NCBI GenBank assembly: GCA_944474755.1 | Contig: OX104122.1 | Span: 17,308,641 to 17,372,640, forward strand | Origin: Limnoperna fortunei | Taxonomy: Eukaryota > Mollusca > Bivalvia > Mytilida > Modiolidae | Direction of reading: 5' to 3' | Length of the DNA stretch: 64,000 bases | Part shown: piece by piece, positions 23,983-35,546 of the stretch | How positions within the stretch are numbered: position 1 is the stretch's first letter | Layout of the letters: each line of letters begins with the position of its first letter | Notes under the pieces: generated by a model | What the model was told of the DNA's origin: nothing | What the model saw: the letters and a program-made list of their open reading frames with translations, nothing else | Databases searched by the model: none | Made by a program: the position numbers and the translations under genes

Positions 23983-24790
23983 CTACGATCTGAGTCTAAT
24001 ATATCTACACAAGATCCTTCTCATACAAATATCAAGAAACAAACATGTCCAATATATCTACACGTGGTCCGTCTCATACAGATATAAAGAAACAAACATG
24101 TCCAATATATATCTACGCGTGATCCGTCTCATACAAATATACAGAAACAACCATGTCCAATATATCTACGCGTGATCCGTCTCATATAAATATACAGAAA
24201 CAACCATGTCCAATATATCTACTCCAGATCGCATTAAAACAGGTAAACAGAAATATCAAATACATCTGCATGTGATCCCTCTCATCCAGGTATACAGAAA
24301 CAACCACGTTTAATTTTTTCAACACGTGAGTCGGGGGTTTTCTCCGGGTACTTCGGCTTCCTCCCCCAATAAAAACTGGACCACATGATATAGCTGTAAA
24401 TTGCTGAAAGTGGCGTTAAGCAATATTCAAACAAACAAAAAATTATACGCGTGATCCCTGTCATACTCTCGTACAGGTAAACAGAAACCACCGTCCTATA
24501 TATCTACACATGATCAGTATTATACACGTATTTAGAAACAACCGTCCTATATACCTTAACAGATCTCATACAGATAGATAAAAAACGAACAACCGTACAG
24601 TTATGCAGGAACAACAACATCTGAACGTGATCCCTCTAAAACAGGTATACAGTAAAACAATGTCAAATATATTTACACGTACTCCATCTTATACAGGCAA
24701 AAACCGTCCAATATATCAACACGTGTTCCCTTTCATACAGGTAAAAAGAATAATGATATTCAATATAATTAGACATGATCACTCTGTCAA
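23983..24790 (+). repeat. Degenerate ~54-bp tandem repeat
   Basis: Recurring aaacaaacatgtccaatata, tctacacgtg and tccgtctcatacaaata at about 54-bp spacing, decaying to the right. It is interrupted by a SINE at 24327-24442. Confidence 0.85.
24327..24442 (+). mobile_element. V-SINE/RUDI-like SINE, 3' half
   Basis: gggttttctccgggtacttc, ggcttcctcccccaataaaa, gatatagctgtaaattgctg, aaagtggcgttaagcaatat and a tail of caaacaaacaaa. The 5' tRNA-like half is missing, as expected from truncated reverse transcription. It sits inside the 54-bp array. Confidence 0.85.
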
Positions 24791-24799
24791 ACAGTCTAA

Positions 24800-26040
24800 C
24801 TGCCATAGTGCTTGACACATTTTGTGGTTGTCTTTATTTCTTTTTAGACCAGAAATGGTTTGGATTTGCAGTTTAAGAAAAGTTGTAAAATGGATTTCAA
24901 ATTTTAAATTTTTTTATGATTTTGTGTGGTGTTGGCCACACAACACATCTCGTTCGACTTGACTTGGGGAGTTTTTTACGTCCTACACCGACAACTTAAT
25001 GCCCTTGGTCGGACGGTACATCTCGTTCGCATTGCAATTTATATTATATATGATAGTGCCCGATTATTACCAATAAAGTATGACAGGAAATTAGAACCAC
25101 GAATTTAAAAAAAAAGTGCTTTTTACGTATTGAAACTAATAATTTCGGTTTGACCTTCTACAACCTTCCCAGCTTTTTAATCGAATGGAAAAATGATGGT
25201 GGTCTCACACCTAATACGAAACAGAACGGATAAACGATTGTCAAATGTCATATTTAAAATCATTTAAATCATTTTTCTTCTTTAAATGACACTGTTTAAA
25301 TTTATGTTTTTTATTCATTTACAAAAACGATAAATGACGGTTATCTGCAAATAACATATCGTGTGATGACACCGTCTTTGTTAAAGGGAGATAAGCGACT
25401 CATTTAGAAACAATTACCATGACATGTGATATTCAGCAATTTGTTGTCTTCATTTATTACGATTGTAGTTTTTGACACGGGTCTTTTGTAAATAACGAAC
25501 TTTGTTTAAAAAGAATGATATTTAAGGTCAGATTTGTTATCTTATGTCACGAGACGTTACCTTTAAGTTATGAACCTTAATCATCTATATTTAAGGTGTA
25601 AGTTATGGTACTAGTTACCAAAGTTACTTTATGCCACAATAAGTGCTGTGAGCTGATAGAATGACAGAAAAAAGAACGGAAAGTTAAAACAGTTAAATAT
25701 TGAATATTGAATAATGAATATAAGTATTTTGGTGACATTGCCAAAACTCGGGGACCATACTGGGAGGGTTCCGACCAGATCTCGACCCACAGAGCAGCCC
25801 CGCGCGTACCTGGGTGTCGGATAGGGCAGATCCTCTAGTTGGGGGTTGTCAGGAAATACATAAAGCCTAGCCGCGACCGTGGTGGTTAACATGTTGGATG
25901 GTGTCACGCTCCTTGTACGATAAAGACCCTCTTGTAGATTTCGAAAAACAGTAGGCTCATTGTAGCCGCTACAAAAGGCTAAATTCTCCACCTCTACTCT
26001 AATGCTCCATACTTTTAAAGTAGCAGTCAAAATTTTGTTT
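24800..26040. other. No recognised gene; GC-richer block at 25740-26000
   Basis: Most of this is AT-rich. The block at about 25740-26000 has clearly higher GC and an open minus-strand frame (26030-25629, 133 codons) whose central part (NPQLEDLPYPTPRYARGCSV) is not simple sequence, but I recognise no family. It may be a dispersed repeat or an exon relic. Confidence 0.35.
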
Positions 26041-26116
26041 CCTATTTACTTACTTACTTAAAAATGTGTTTCCTACTTACTTGCTTACTTCCTTACTTGC
26101 TTACTTACTTACTTTT
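26041..26116. repeat. (CTTA)n microsatellite, imperfect
   Basis: cttacttacttactta repeats with interruptions such as cttgctta and cttcctta. Confidence 0.93.
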
Positions 26117-26162
26117 TCCACACGTTGTTCATTTATTATTTGTTAACTTGTTCTCGTCCTGA

Positions 26163-26222
26163 ATGCAGCTGAAATACTGCTTGCTGGACGTAAAGCAAAT
26201 ATCCAATCAATCAATCAATCCA
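26163..26222 (+). mobile_element. V-SINE-like 3' tail
   Basis: gcagctgaaatactgcttgc then aagcaaatatcc and an (aatc)n tail, the typical 3' end of molluscan V-SINEs. Confidence 0.7.
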
Positions 26223-26775
26223 ACATTTTTACCAGATCACACATAGTCGGAATGCATGGACAATTGTCTTAGTTGATAATGGTTGAGTGTAATAAAAAAC
26301 ATGACGATGTCTGGAGTGGACTTGCTTTGTTTTCCAATTTATTTATAGTCCTTATAGACATGAGATTATATTTAAAATAAACATTTTGACAACATCAACT
26401 CATGTCTTAAAGAACCTCAATTGAACAATAACTGAAAACAAAAATGTACCTTAGATAGATATTGATATCATATAGATCGACAAAATGATTTCGTCAATGC
26501 AAGATAGTAAACGGAAACTCCTGCATTATAAGGTATAAAGCCCCTCAAATTAAAATGTACTATACTATAGGATTCAGGTTCAACTAGTAAATATTTGTTG
26601 TTATTTTGCATATTTCGGTAAAGCCAGCCGAATTCCGAAAAGACTCTATGACTATTACCGTATACTCGATTTCAATAATATATTTACGTACTTCGATGGG
26701 GCATATTCCGCAAACAAGATCAACTATGTAATCCTCTCAAAATTATATCTGCTTATTCCCGATTGTCCCACTTTT

Positions 26776-27865
26776 TTAGCTCATCTGATCTTAATGTGAG
26801 CTATTGTCGTCACATCGTCGTTGTCGTTTATTATAGTTCAATCTTCTCCTCTAAATCAACTTAGTCGATTGAATTCAAACTTGGTCATAGGATAGATCTT
26901 TACAAAGTTTGTGTTTTTATTCTAATTGGTAACCCAATATGGCTGCCATTGCAGGACTTAACATGGGACTTTATGAGGGACAAAGTTTTAAAACGCATAT
27001 AAAACTAGTTAACCAATAGAAACGAAACTTGCTATCCAATTTTGTTTGGATGGTTCTCTATATAGTTTATGTTTTTGTGCCAATCAGAAATTCTAAAATG
27101 GCTGCCACAGCAGGACTTATTTAACATAGAACCCTGTGGAAACAGTTAACCAATCGAAACAAACCTTAGCAATAGCAATATTGTTTGAATGGTCATCTAC
27201 AAAGTTTATGCTTATCAAAAATTCAAATTGCCGCCATCGCACGAATAAGTTTAAAATAGAACCGAATGGGGAAATGTTTAAAAGTTTTTTTTTCCTGAAA
27301 ACGGTTAACCAGTCAAAACAAAACTTATCATTAGTATTGATTGGATGGTCCTCTATAAAGTTTGGGGTTTTTTGCCGATCAGAAATTCAATATGGCAGCT
27401 ACTGCAGAACTTACCCTATGGTAAATGTTTCTTTTCTAATGCCGGTTAATCAATTGATACAAAACTTTCTAGTAATTTTACTTGGATGTTCCTTTATACA
27501 GTTTATGCTTATCTTAAATTCATAATGGATACCACCGCAGGAATTAGTTTAGCATAGGATCAAATGGGAAAAAAGCTTAAAAAGGCCTTTTCTGCAAAAC
27601 CTATTAACCATTAAAAGCAAAACTTATCATTAGTATTTATTGGATGGTCCTCTATTAACTTTAATGTTTTAATGGGAAAGTTAAAATGTCTCCACCGCAG
27701 GCCTTAGTACAACATGTGACACGAAGGGAAATTTTTTTTAAGAGGCTTCTAATCTGAAACCGGTTAACCAATCGAAACAAAACTTACTAGCAATATTATT
27801 TAGATGGTCCTCTATAATGTTTATGCTTCTCTTTGCCAATTGAAACTTCAAAATGGCCGCTATGT
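26776..27865 (+). repeat. Long diverged repeat of ~150-bp units (~7 units)
   Basis: It opens with agctcatctgatcttaatgt gagctattgtcgtcacatcg, a leader I associate with a very common bivalve repeat. Then gttaaccaat(c)gaaacaaaac, gatggtcctctataaagttt, gccaatcagaaattc and aatggc(t/c)gcca blocks recur at 137-160 bp spacing (near 27008, 27145, 27302, 27443, 27603 and 27762). A separate copy is at 38440-38868. The open frame 27136-27525 spans units and is not a gene. Confidence 0.8.
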
Positions 27866-28320
27866 GACTGGTCGGGAGGGAGTCTGAAGGGTTAATGTTG
27901 GTTAAAATACAGATGTGAAAGGTCACGAGGGAGTCCGTGTGGTTAATGTTCGTTAGCATGCATATGAGAAAGGTCAGGAGGGAGTCCGTGTGGTTAGTGT
28001 TGGTTAGCATACAGATGTGAAAGGTCATGAGGGAGTCCGTGTGGTTAATGTTGGTTAGCATAAAGATGTGAAAGGTCACGAGGGAGTCCGTGTGGTTAAT
28101 GTTGGTAAGCATACAGATGTGAAAGGTCAGGAGGGAGTCCGTGTGGTTAATGTTGGTTAGCATAAAGATGTGAAAGGTCACAAGGGAGTACGTGTGGTTA
28201 ATGTTGGTTAGCATACAGATGTGAAAGGTCACAAGGGAGTCCCTGTGGTTAAAGTTGGTTAGCATACAGATGTGAAAGTTCAGGAGGGAGTCCGTGTGGT
28301 TAATGTTGGTTAGCATACGG
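27866..28320 (-). repeat. 51-bp tandem array (~9 units)
   Basis: Unit gtgaaaggtcacgagggagt ccgtgtggttaatgttggtt agcatacagat. Because 51 is a multiple of three, the minus strand stays open for 192 codons (28316-27738) as a 17-residue repeat (MLTNINHTDSLVTFHIC). No start context, signal sequence or flanking exon supports a real protein. Confidence 0.95.
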
Positions 28321-31300
28321 ATGTGAATTCGCAGTGCGGAAATGTTTTACTAAATATGCTTTTTTGAAATCCCCATGTGTATTGGTGAATAAAAAGGTAA
28401 AAGTTGATTGGCTAATTTTCTTGGCTGTAAGGTCAAAATGACGACTATTTGTAATATATAGGGTGACATTAGATTGTAACTGATACCATTGTGAAGATGT
28501 CAAAACTATGATTTTAAAATGTTTAAAAAGTGTGAAACACTGTTGAATAGGTCTAAGTTGAAAACATACAAAAACAATTATCCTCTCAATTGAATTTCAC
28601 TGACATGGAAAATGATTTATTTACAATATGACAAGTCTAATTTGAATCGACAAATCTTTTTCAGCAAACACAAAAAAATTTACATTATTTTGCCAGTAAT
28701 ACAACATAATGATGATGTATACAAAAGAACAGGCTGTATGTCTTTTGATGGATAGCAAGAAAATAAAACTATTGTACCAATACAGGTTACTAAATCTTGG
28801 GGTGGTCTCCCATACAGTACGGATAGGAGAGGGCACCTAGTACGATTACAAGATAATGGTCTTTATATGAAATATACCCCGCATGACACTTCAAAGACTC
28901 ATCCTTGATAGTTAAAGGATTCATTATTTATGTTGTTTTTATTCGTTTACTCAGGTATAACGAATATTAGTCACTTCCGCAAATGGAATGTCAGGCAATG
29001 TTTGATTGACAAACATTGATATAAGATTTTTCCATTCATATATTTTTGTAAATTTAAGAAGTTCCCACGCCAAGCCTGTGGTCCTCTAATTATTTACGTT
29101 CAGATAATTCTTAATATAGTAATCAACAGATTTCATTTTTAAATTTTAAACAAGTAATTTAGTCACAAACAAGATTGAATAAATAATGTTAATTGTAATT
29201 AAGATATACTTAATTAGTAGTCATGGCCTCGAAGTATGGTGTCAGATTGAAATGTATACTTGTATGAATACTGATTCATGAAACATTTGTAAATCACAAG
29301 GTAAAACATAAGATATAGAAAAGCTTAAGATCCATATATCGAATGAAATCACTAATTTATTGGATGGTTCTTAAAATTTAGGTTTATTCGAATGAACTAA
29401 AAATGTATGTTATGCAGTATGTTTTGTTATATGTAACGCAAATTATCTAAACCCCAGCAGCTTGATGTAAATCTTAGGCTCATTATTTTGATTCATCTTC
29501 GAGTTTTAGGTTGCTTTTTATTCCTTGCTTTTGGTCAGTTTCAACTATATGTTTAAAATGCACGTATATCACATTCAAAGTATCACAATCGATGGCGTTA
29601 AATCACCACATTCCTGCTTGTTTGTCTGTTAATAACTTGTTTATTTTCACCTTGAACATTTTGGTAAATATGAATAAAAAGCACTTAAAATTAAAAAAAA
29701 AATTCTTTTCCAATTAACATTTACTGTAAATATCACGTCATGCAATAGCAACCTTAGAATTTCTCAGAAGCTAGTCATGTGCGAAATGAGTTCTCAACAT
29801 CAGTAAGCTATACTTGAAAGATATATTTCTTTACTTCTCTTTGTTTCAGGTAAGGCGCCTCAGTGTATTCAATCAATGACTTCCTAGATCTATAACAATC
29901 CCTTTCCTTCTTTATGACATTTTAGTTGCATTGTCTTCATCGAATTCTTTAGGAGACTTGATATTTTCTCATGACCAGAAACATGGGAATCCATTACGTC
30001 TCTTTTACATGGAAATGGTATTTTAATCCAAAAGATTCCCAGGAAAAACTCATCATTTTCTAAGCTTTCCGTGAAACACAGGTAGTATGCACAAATGAGT
30101 TTCTATAACGAAGAGATATAAATTCAATTTATAAAGAAACCCATTAAAGGCACTTTCTAGTATAAATTAGATGCAATTTTGTGTTCGTTAAATGACTCGT
30201 GTAGTCGTTGATAAGTGTAACATCAGCAATCGGGGTGCCTGCTGCGCTTGATTGAAATAGCAACTACTTGTATGGTAAGGTGTTTTTACCGTTCATTATC
30301 AGTCATTATCCGGGCATCTTTCCATCCTCCATTTATTGTCAGTGACACTTGGCGAGGAACGTCTTGATTCTGTTATTGCTGATGGATTAGCGTTGTTTAG
30401 CACTACGAAATTAATTATTATTGACACAATATAAAATTAATTAAGTCTTTAGATATATCTTATTAATCTTTTCTCGTGAGAAAGATACTTAGCGAAATTT
30501 TATAATGCCAAAACGTAAGACGGATAGATTTCTCTTGGAAATGGTCTATTATGCATAATAAATAGATAGGATCAAATGCCAGGTCTCGTTAGGAAGCCGC
30601 AAACAAGATAGAGAAAAATGGAAACGATCGGAGACAAAAGCCGTAATTACTTCTGAAGGACAGCAGGCAGGAAAATGAGAAGTGTAAATTCTTTCATCAG
30701 AAGTGATTGATTATGCAATAATCTCATTTATTTGTTTCCTAAAATATAAGTTATTGATAATAAAATTCTTCATTTTCACTATGTCGTTAAATCACATTAT
30801 TTATAACAGAAAGAAATGATTTTTGAGTTGACGATCTGTTAAGCGGTTATTTTTTTTCCAGAAATAATTAACTTTTCCATAAGTAGTATATGACAAATAT
30901 AGAAAACACACGCATTCTAAATTTACAGAAAATACACTGTATCATATTATGATACTGGAATATCACATGCCAGCCTTCAATCAATGACCGCTAATATGGG
31001 GTCAAAGGGTAAAGTTAATGGCATCAAAATTCCTTTAACATGTAAATCTCACACTATAAATAATCTATAGGGTACTACAATAAACAAAGCTTTAAATTTC
31101 ACTTTCAGAATTATTTTTACAGTCATGCCTGTATGCGACTAAAATTTTAGATTGGAGACGTACTGGTGCAAAAACCAGTCTAACCCCAAATCGTTCCAGC
31201 CATAAACCATACCCTAAACTCAAAAAGCATGCTTTACCTCCTGTAGGATGGTATCCAAGAAGTACTTACTGTAGCTTGATCAAGATTTAAATAGAAGAAA

Positions 31301-31386
31301 GGATCAAATGTAAAACACAAAAGAAAAAAAGCTGAATTCATAAGGTAGGAACATCTGAATCAGCAATTATGAATTTGTACATGCAC
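28321..31386. other. Longest stretch with little repeat content; possible conserved non-coding DNA
   Basis: No tandem repeats or transposon coding relics here. Two items stand out: a juxtaposed splice acceptor/donor at 29826-29855, and a stretch at about 30330-30780 with several TAATTA-type motifs and mixed composition that reads like regulatory DNA. Both are inference. A stray unit of the 54-bp repeat family lies at 31079-31135. Confidence 0.4.
29826..29856 (+). promoter_or_regulatory. Candidate recursive splice site (zero-length exon)
   Basis: A pyrimidine-rich tract (tttctttacttctctttgtt) leads to tcag, immediately followed by gtaagg. This equals a strong 3' splice site fused to a strong 5' splice site with no exon between, with no AG in the preceding ~25 bases. 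Such ratchet points split long introns in animals. It would act only if this window lies in a plus-strand intron, which is not shown. Confidence 0.35.
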
Positions 31387-31673
31387 TTAGGGACAGACCA
31401 TTTAACTTGAAAGGGGGGCCTTGGTTTTTTGTTTTGGTCAGAAAATTTTTTTCCGCGCAGAGCTCGTATAAAATATTAATTTTTTTATGGCGTCGCGACA
31501 GAATATTTTTTTTATTATTAGCATTATTTTATATAGCAGAAATCCTTCTTCAGAATATTTTTTTTCTTACCCTCTGCTTCCAAAATATTTTTTTCATCAA
31601 AAATCATTTTCAAAATATTTTTTAGGAAAAAAACAAGGCCCCCCCCCTTGCAAGTTAAATGGTCGGTCCCTTA
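31387..31673. mobile_element. MITE with 34-37-bp terminal inverted repeats and TTA flanks
   Basis: The left end at 31390 (gggacagaccatttaacttg...) and the right end at 31670 (...caagttaaatggtcggtccc) are inverted copies. Both are flanked by TTA (31387-31389, 31671-31673), suggesting a 3-bp target duplication. The inside is degenerate (c)aaaatattttttt repeats, the source of the open frames at 31407-31711. A TTA duplication would suit a Harbinger-like element, but that is not proven. Confidence 0.8.
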
Positions 31674-31909
31674 TTCACTCAAAGTGCACATATGTTTCAA
31701 AATTGTGCTAAGATTTCTGCATAGCAGTAATATCTGACTGACGCTTAAAATGAATACAGTTTTATACAGACAGTACATGCAACTCCGTGTGTTACATTTT
31801 AATGTGCAATATGTTGGCAACACTCGGCCAGTAATTACCCACAAAAAGTGATTAGACACGTAATATACAACGAGTATTGCAGTTGAATTTGAATCGGATT
31901 TACATTTTT

Positions 31910-32545
31910 GCAGGCTTTTATTGAATAAATAAAAACTTAAATCTCACGTTTGTCTTTACATGCGATAAAAAAACAAAGTTTTAAATCTCACTTATACTTT
32001 TAAAATTCTATTTAGGGTCATGCAATGAATAAACAAAGCTTTAAATTTTACTTTTTAATTTCGTTTTTAATTAACAAAGTTTAATATATTACTGTTAATA
32101 GCATTCTTTTTAGGGTCGTGTATAGACAAACAAAGCTCTAAATCTCACTGTTAAAATTGTTTTAAGGGTCATGCCAAAAATAAACAAAGCTTTAAATCTC
32201 ACTGTTAAAATTGTTTTAAGGGTCGTGCCTAAAATAAACAAATCTTTAAATCTCACTGTTAAAATTGTTTTAAGGGTCGTGCCTAAAATAAACAAATCTT
32301 TAAATCTCACTTTTAAAATTGTTTTAAGGGTCATGCCAAAAATAAACAAAGCTTTAAATCTCACTGTTAAAATTGTTTTAACGGTCGTGCCTAAAATAAA
32401 CAAAGCTTTAAATCTCACTGTTAAAATTGTTTTAAGGGTCGTGCCTAAAATAAACAAAGCTTTAAATCTCACTGTTAAAATTGTTTTGAGGGTCGTGCCA
32501 ACAATAAACAAAGCTTTAAATCTCACTGTTAAAAATCTCATTAGT
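31910..32545. repeat. 54-bp tandem array (~8 good units plus decayed ones)
   Basis: Unit gggtcgtgcctaaaataaac aaagctttaaatctcactgt taaaattgttttaa. Good units run from 32104; older ones lie before it, and a lone unit lies at 31079-31135. The 54-bp period keeps both strands open at once (139 codons +, 143 codons -; KINKALNLTVKIVLRVVP on +), a mark of repeat geometry rather than coding. Confidence 0.95.
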
Positions 32546-33504
32546 GTTAAATGTTTCTATGTGAAATATAAGAAAATGAGAAAAAAGTAAATTCCTACAA
32601 TTACTAGTTCGGCATTGTGTGTATTTAATAACTTCTTACTGAAAACGAGACGATTAAACACACAATTTCCGTGTATGACTCCATATTTGTTTTGAAATGT
32701 CAAGGAATTGAATATAACATGCAGGTAAATTCGACCAATGTAAGTGTTTTCATGGATTTTATTGATACAGTCACGAGGGAACAATAAAGTTCATTCATTT
32801 TTTTAATTAAAACATTGTATGTGATATCAAAAACTAATATGTATAGTTGTTTACAATATACTATAAGATTTATGACAAATATTGTAATATTTTTACAGAT
32901 GGTACGTCAAATTTGATCCTCGGGAACAACGTACAAATTATCTGTAGTAAAGGGCACTATTACAGTTTCCGTTGATTGTTAAAATGGCAATTAAAAGAGC
33001 ATCACCCGACTTAAGGATCAATTTTCTTCACTGTCATATGTAATCAGTGTTGTGAGGTGTCAATCCGGAGTGTCTTTTAGCGACAGACAGTTTTCAAATG
33101 GGCAATATAGGATTCGTATAATCACGCATTCCGCAAACAGGATGAAACCAAATGTGTCCATTTCGTATAAGGAAATTGAAATTCTTCTCGGATGATTGAC
33201 ATCTTTGAGAAGGAAGATGTCAATTTTGCTTAATTATCTTATCATGCGACATCTTTAGAGTGCATTGTTTTGTTGGTAGTTTGGGAATAATGAGATATCT
33301 TCTTGGCTTGTTTAAGCTTATTTGTCATCGGAAAATATGGCTATATAAAAATAATTACACTATTTACCACCAGCAAATTTTGAAGAGTTTCTTACGTCCG
33401 AAATACAAGTACACCAAAGTCACTTAAAACACTGAATTTTATAAATAAGACGTAGGACTTCTTATGGAACTCTAACGTTATTATTTAGTTGGCAACTGTC
33501 CAAA
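32546..33504. other. Unique AT-rich sequence
   Basis: No gene seen. One short perfect stem, gacatctt...aagatgtc, is at about 33197-33220. Confidence 0.4.
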
Positions 33505-34950
33505 TTCAAGATTCTTTATTCTATAAAAGCAGACAGAGAAAAAATACATACATTTATTGCATAACAACACATGACAAAATGGAACCAAACGATCTTGCTC
33601 AACAAATGTTTAAAGCAATGAAACCTACAGTAAAATTTGACACAGTGTGTTAACCTGAAGGACTTTCATTGGCCGTGTATGTTTAATTCGTCTAATATCT
33701 TCACTCCAAAATCCACTAATATCCAACTATCCTGAAAATTCATCATTGTTTATTTCTGCAAAATCACTATCATCACCAGTTCCAGCATTAAGTCGCCCAA
33801 GAGACAAATATATTCAAAATCTCTCATAAAATTCAGGTAGTTATATTCATTTTCAATTCGCTACGGTATATGGATCGCCAGTAGAATATAATAAATTTTC
33901 AGGTGGACCATATACAATGCCACATCATAAATTCATATCCAATTTAAGCACATATTTACTAATCTTTAACTATAGAACAAATCAGCTGTCAGTATTCAAT
34001 AAAGTAATTTTTTAGATGATTTTTGTAAGCAAGAATAATTCTTCTGAATTAACCTTACGGAATGTGAATACATGTATATTAATTTTTATAATACCTGTAA
34101 TAACTTTAATAACTGTAAAAAGTTTTCAGATCAATTACATTAGCGTCATCCGTTTTTGTTTCAACAAGAAGACATACAATATTACCTTTATCTATTAAAT
34201 CGAGAAATTCGGACACTGACTGCGTCGTTTTAAACCACATACATTTAATGTCAAACTGTTTAAAGATTTACAGTTTGACCATCCAGGTAAACCTGTTCTC
34301 AGTCAGGAGTAGAGCTCACCTGTGATCTTTTCTTTGCTGGTCTTGACTTCCTTGATGGGGCTCTAGATGATTTTAGTTATCTTCAATGTTTTCATCTACC
34401 AGCTCAAAAAGTTCATTGTTTACCTATACGTATACCGCACTTGTACCACTTTAGAATTCTTGGCTTTTCTTCTTTTATGATCGGGTACAGTTTCCGGCTA
34501 CGTTGCTCGATCTCTGTTGGGATTGTTCATTACTCCATAAGGTTTTCCTTTAATATTTATCATAGCGTTTCTTTTTCACTGCATCTACATCTCTGTAATA
34601 AAGAAATCTAGCTTATATGGGTTCAGGTGGGCTATTAAAGACTATTGGATTTTTTTACAAGCGATGTACGTTACCAAATTCGATAAAGTGCGTAATTTTC
34701 ATTTTATTTTCGATGAATCTCCCCAGTTTTATATATAGTTCGCAGTCTTCTTCGGGCTGTTCGTGCAGACCGGTCAAAAAAAAAGATTATATTTTATCTG
34801 TCTGCTTTGCATATCGACAAGTCTTCATTAAAAGTTTCGTTTCTGTTATCAAAGTTTCTACTTTGTCCTTGGTACGCCATAATATCGGTTCTTTCGGCCT
34901 TTATAAGGCATTTTCTAGTATGACACAATTCAACATTCAATAGACAATAG
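33505..34950 (-). pseudogene. LINE remnant: ORF1 and endonuclease, reverse transcriptase missing
   Basis: On the minus strand, 34890-34420 shows a broken ORF1: EPILWRTKDKVETLITETKL (coiled coil), EQPEEDCELYIKLGRFIE, ITHFIEFGNVHRL, then after frameshifts EIEQRSRKLYPIIKEEK. These are landmarks of the RNA-binding and C-terminal domains of LINE ORF1. From 34260 an APE-type endonuclease starts (SEFLDLIDKGNIVCLL, ETKTDDANVIDL). It continues as VYGPPENLLYSTGDPYTVA and LNAGTGDDSDFAEINNDEF near 33900-33720. Then, instead of the RT, there is a short 3' region ending with aataaagaatc at about 33505-33515. Many stops and frameshifts. I read it as an internally deleted element. The plus-strand frame 34617-34943 is its shadow. 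Confidence 0.8.
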
Positions 34951-34954
34951 GCAT

Positions 34955-35287
34955 ATAAACCTTAGTGACTATTGTTTGCTATCGATTCTCTCAACCCTGG
35001 TGACTATTGTTTGTTATCGATTGCCCAAACCTTAGGGACTATTGTTTGTTATCGATTACTTAAACTTTAGTGACTATTGTTTGTTATCGATTCTCCCAAC
35101 CCTGGTGACTATTGTTTGTTATCGATTGCCCAAACCTTAGTGACTATTGTTTGTTATCGATTACTTAAACCTTATTGTTTGCTATCGATTCTCCCAACCC
35201 TGTTCACTATTGTTTGTTATCGATTGCCCAAACCTTAGTAACTATTGTTTGCTATCGATTACCCAAACCTTGGTTTCTATCGATTAC
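34955..35287 (+). repeat. Second 35-bp tandem array (~9 units)
   Basis: Unit aaccttagtgactattgttt gttatcgattgccca; the last few bases alternate (tgccca, acttaa, ctccca). Unrelated in sequence to the array at 3.4 kb. It abuts the 5' side of the LINE ORF1 remnant. Confidence 0.95.
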
Positions 35288-35359
35288 CTATTATATATAA
35301 GAGATGCTAACATTTTCGTATTCGCTTTTCTTAAGCGCATTACACCCATTGCATAATAA

Positions 35360-35546
35360 AGTGGGGCCGAATGATTAAGGTAGTTAGTCATATACTATTA
35401 ATAGCCTGGTCTGTCAATAGTGTGATTGCGTGGTTAAGTCTCACTTCTGGCAGGGTGTACTCCAACCCTAACTGACAAGGATTAGCAAGATATAACTGAA
35501 ACATTGCTGAAATTTGTGTTAAACATAATTCAAACAAACATGCATA
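35360..35546 (+). mobile_element. V-SINE/RUDI-like SINE, nearly full length
   Basis: ggggccgaatgattaaggta is the tRNA-like A-box region, cctggtctgtcaatagtgtg follows, then tgtactccaaccctaactga and caaggattagcaag. The tail is aactgaaacattgctgaaat, gttaaacataattcaaacaa. Body diverged. The minus-strand frame 35720-35388 partly overlaps it. Confidence 0.75.

Noticed and set aside
27738..28316. 192-codon frame with 17-residue repeats
   Set aside because: Product of the 51-bp array; no independent coding evidence.
32110..32590. 139- and 143-codon frames on opposite strands
   Set aside because: Both follow from the 54-bp repeat period; simultaneous openness of both strands indicates repeat geometry, not genes.
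34617..34943. 108-codon plus-strand frame
   Set aside because: Antisense shadow of the LINE ORF1 remnant on the minus strand.
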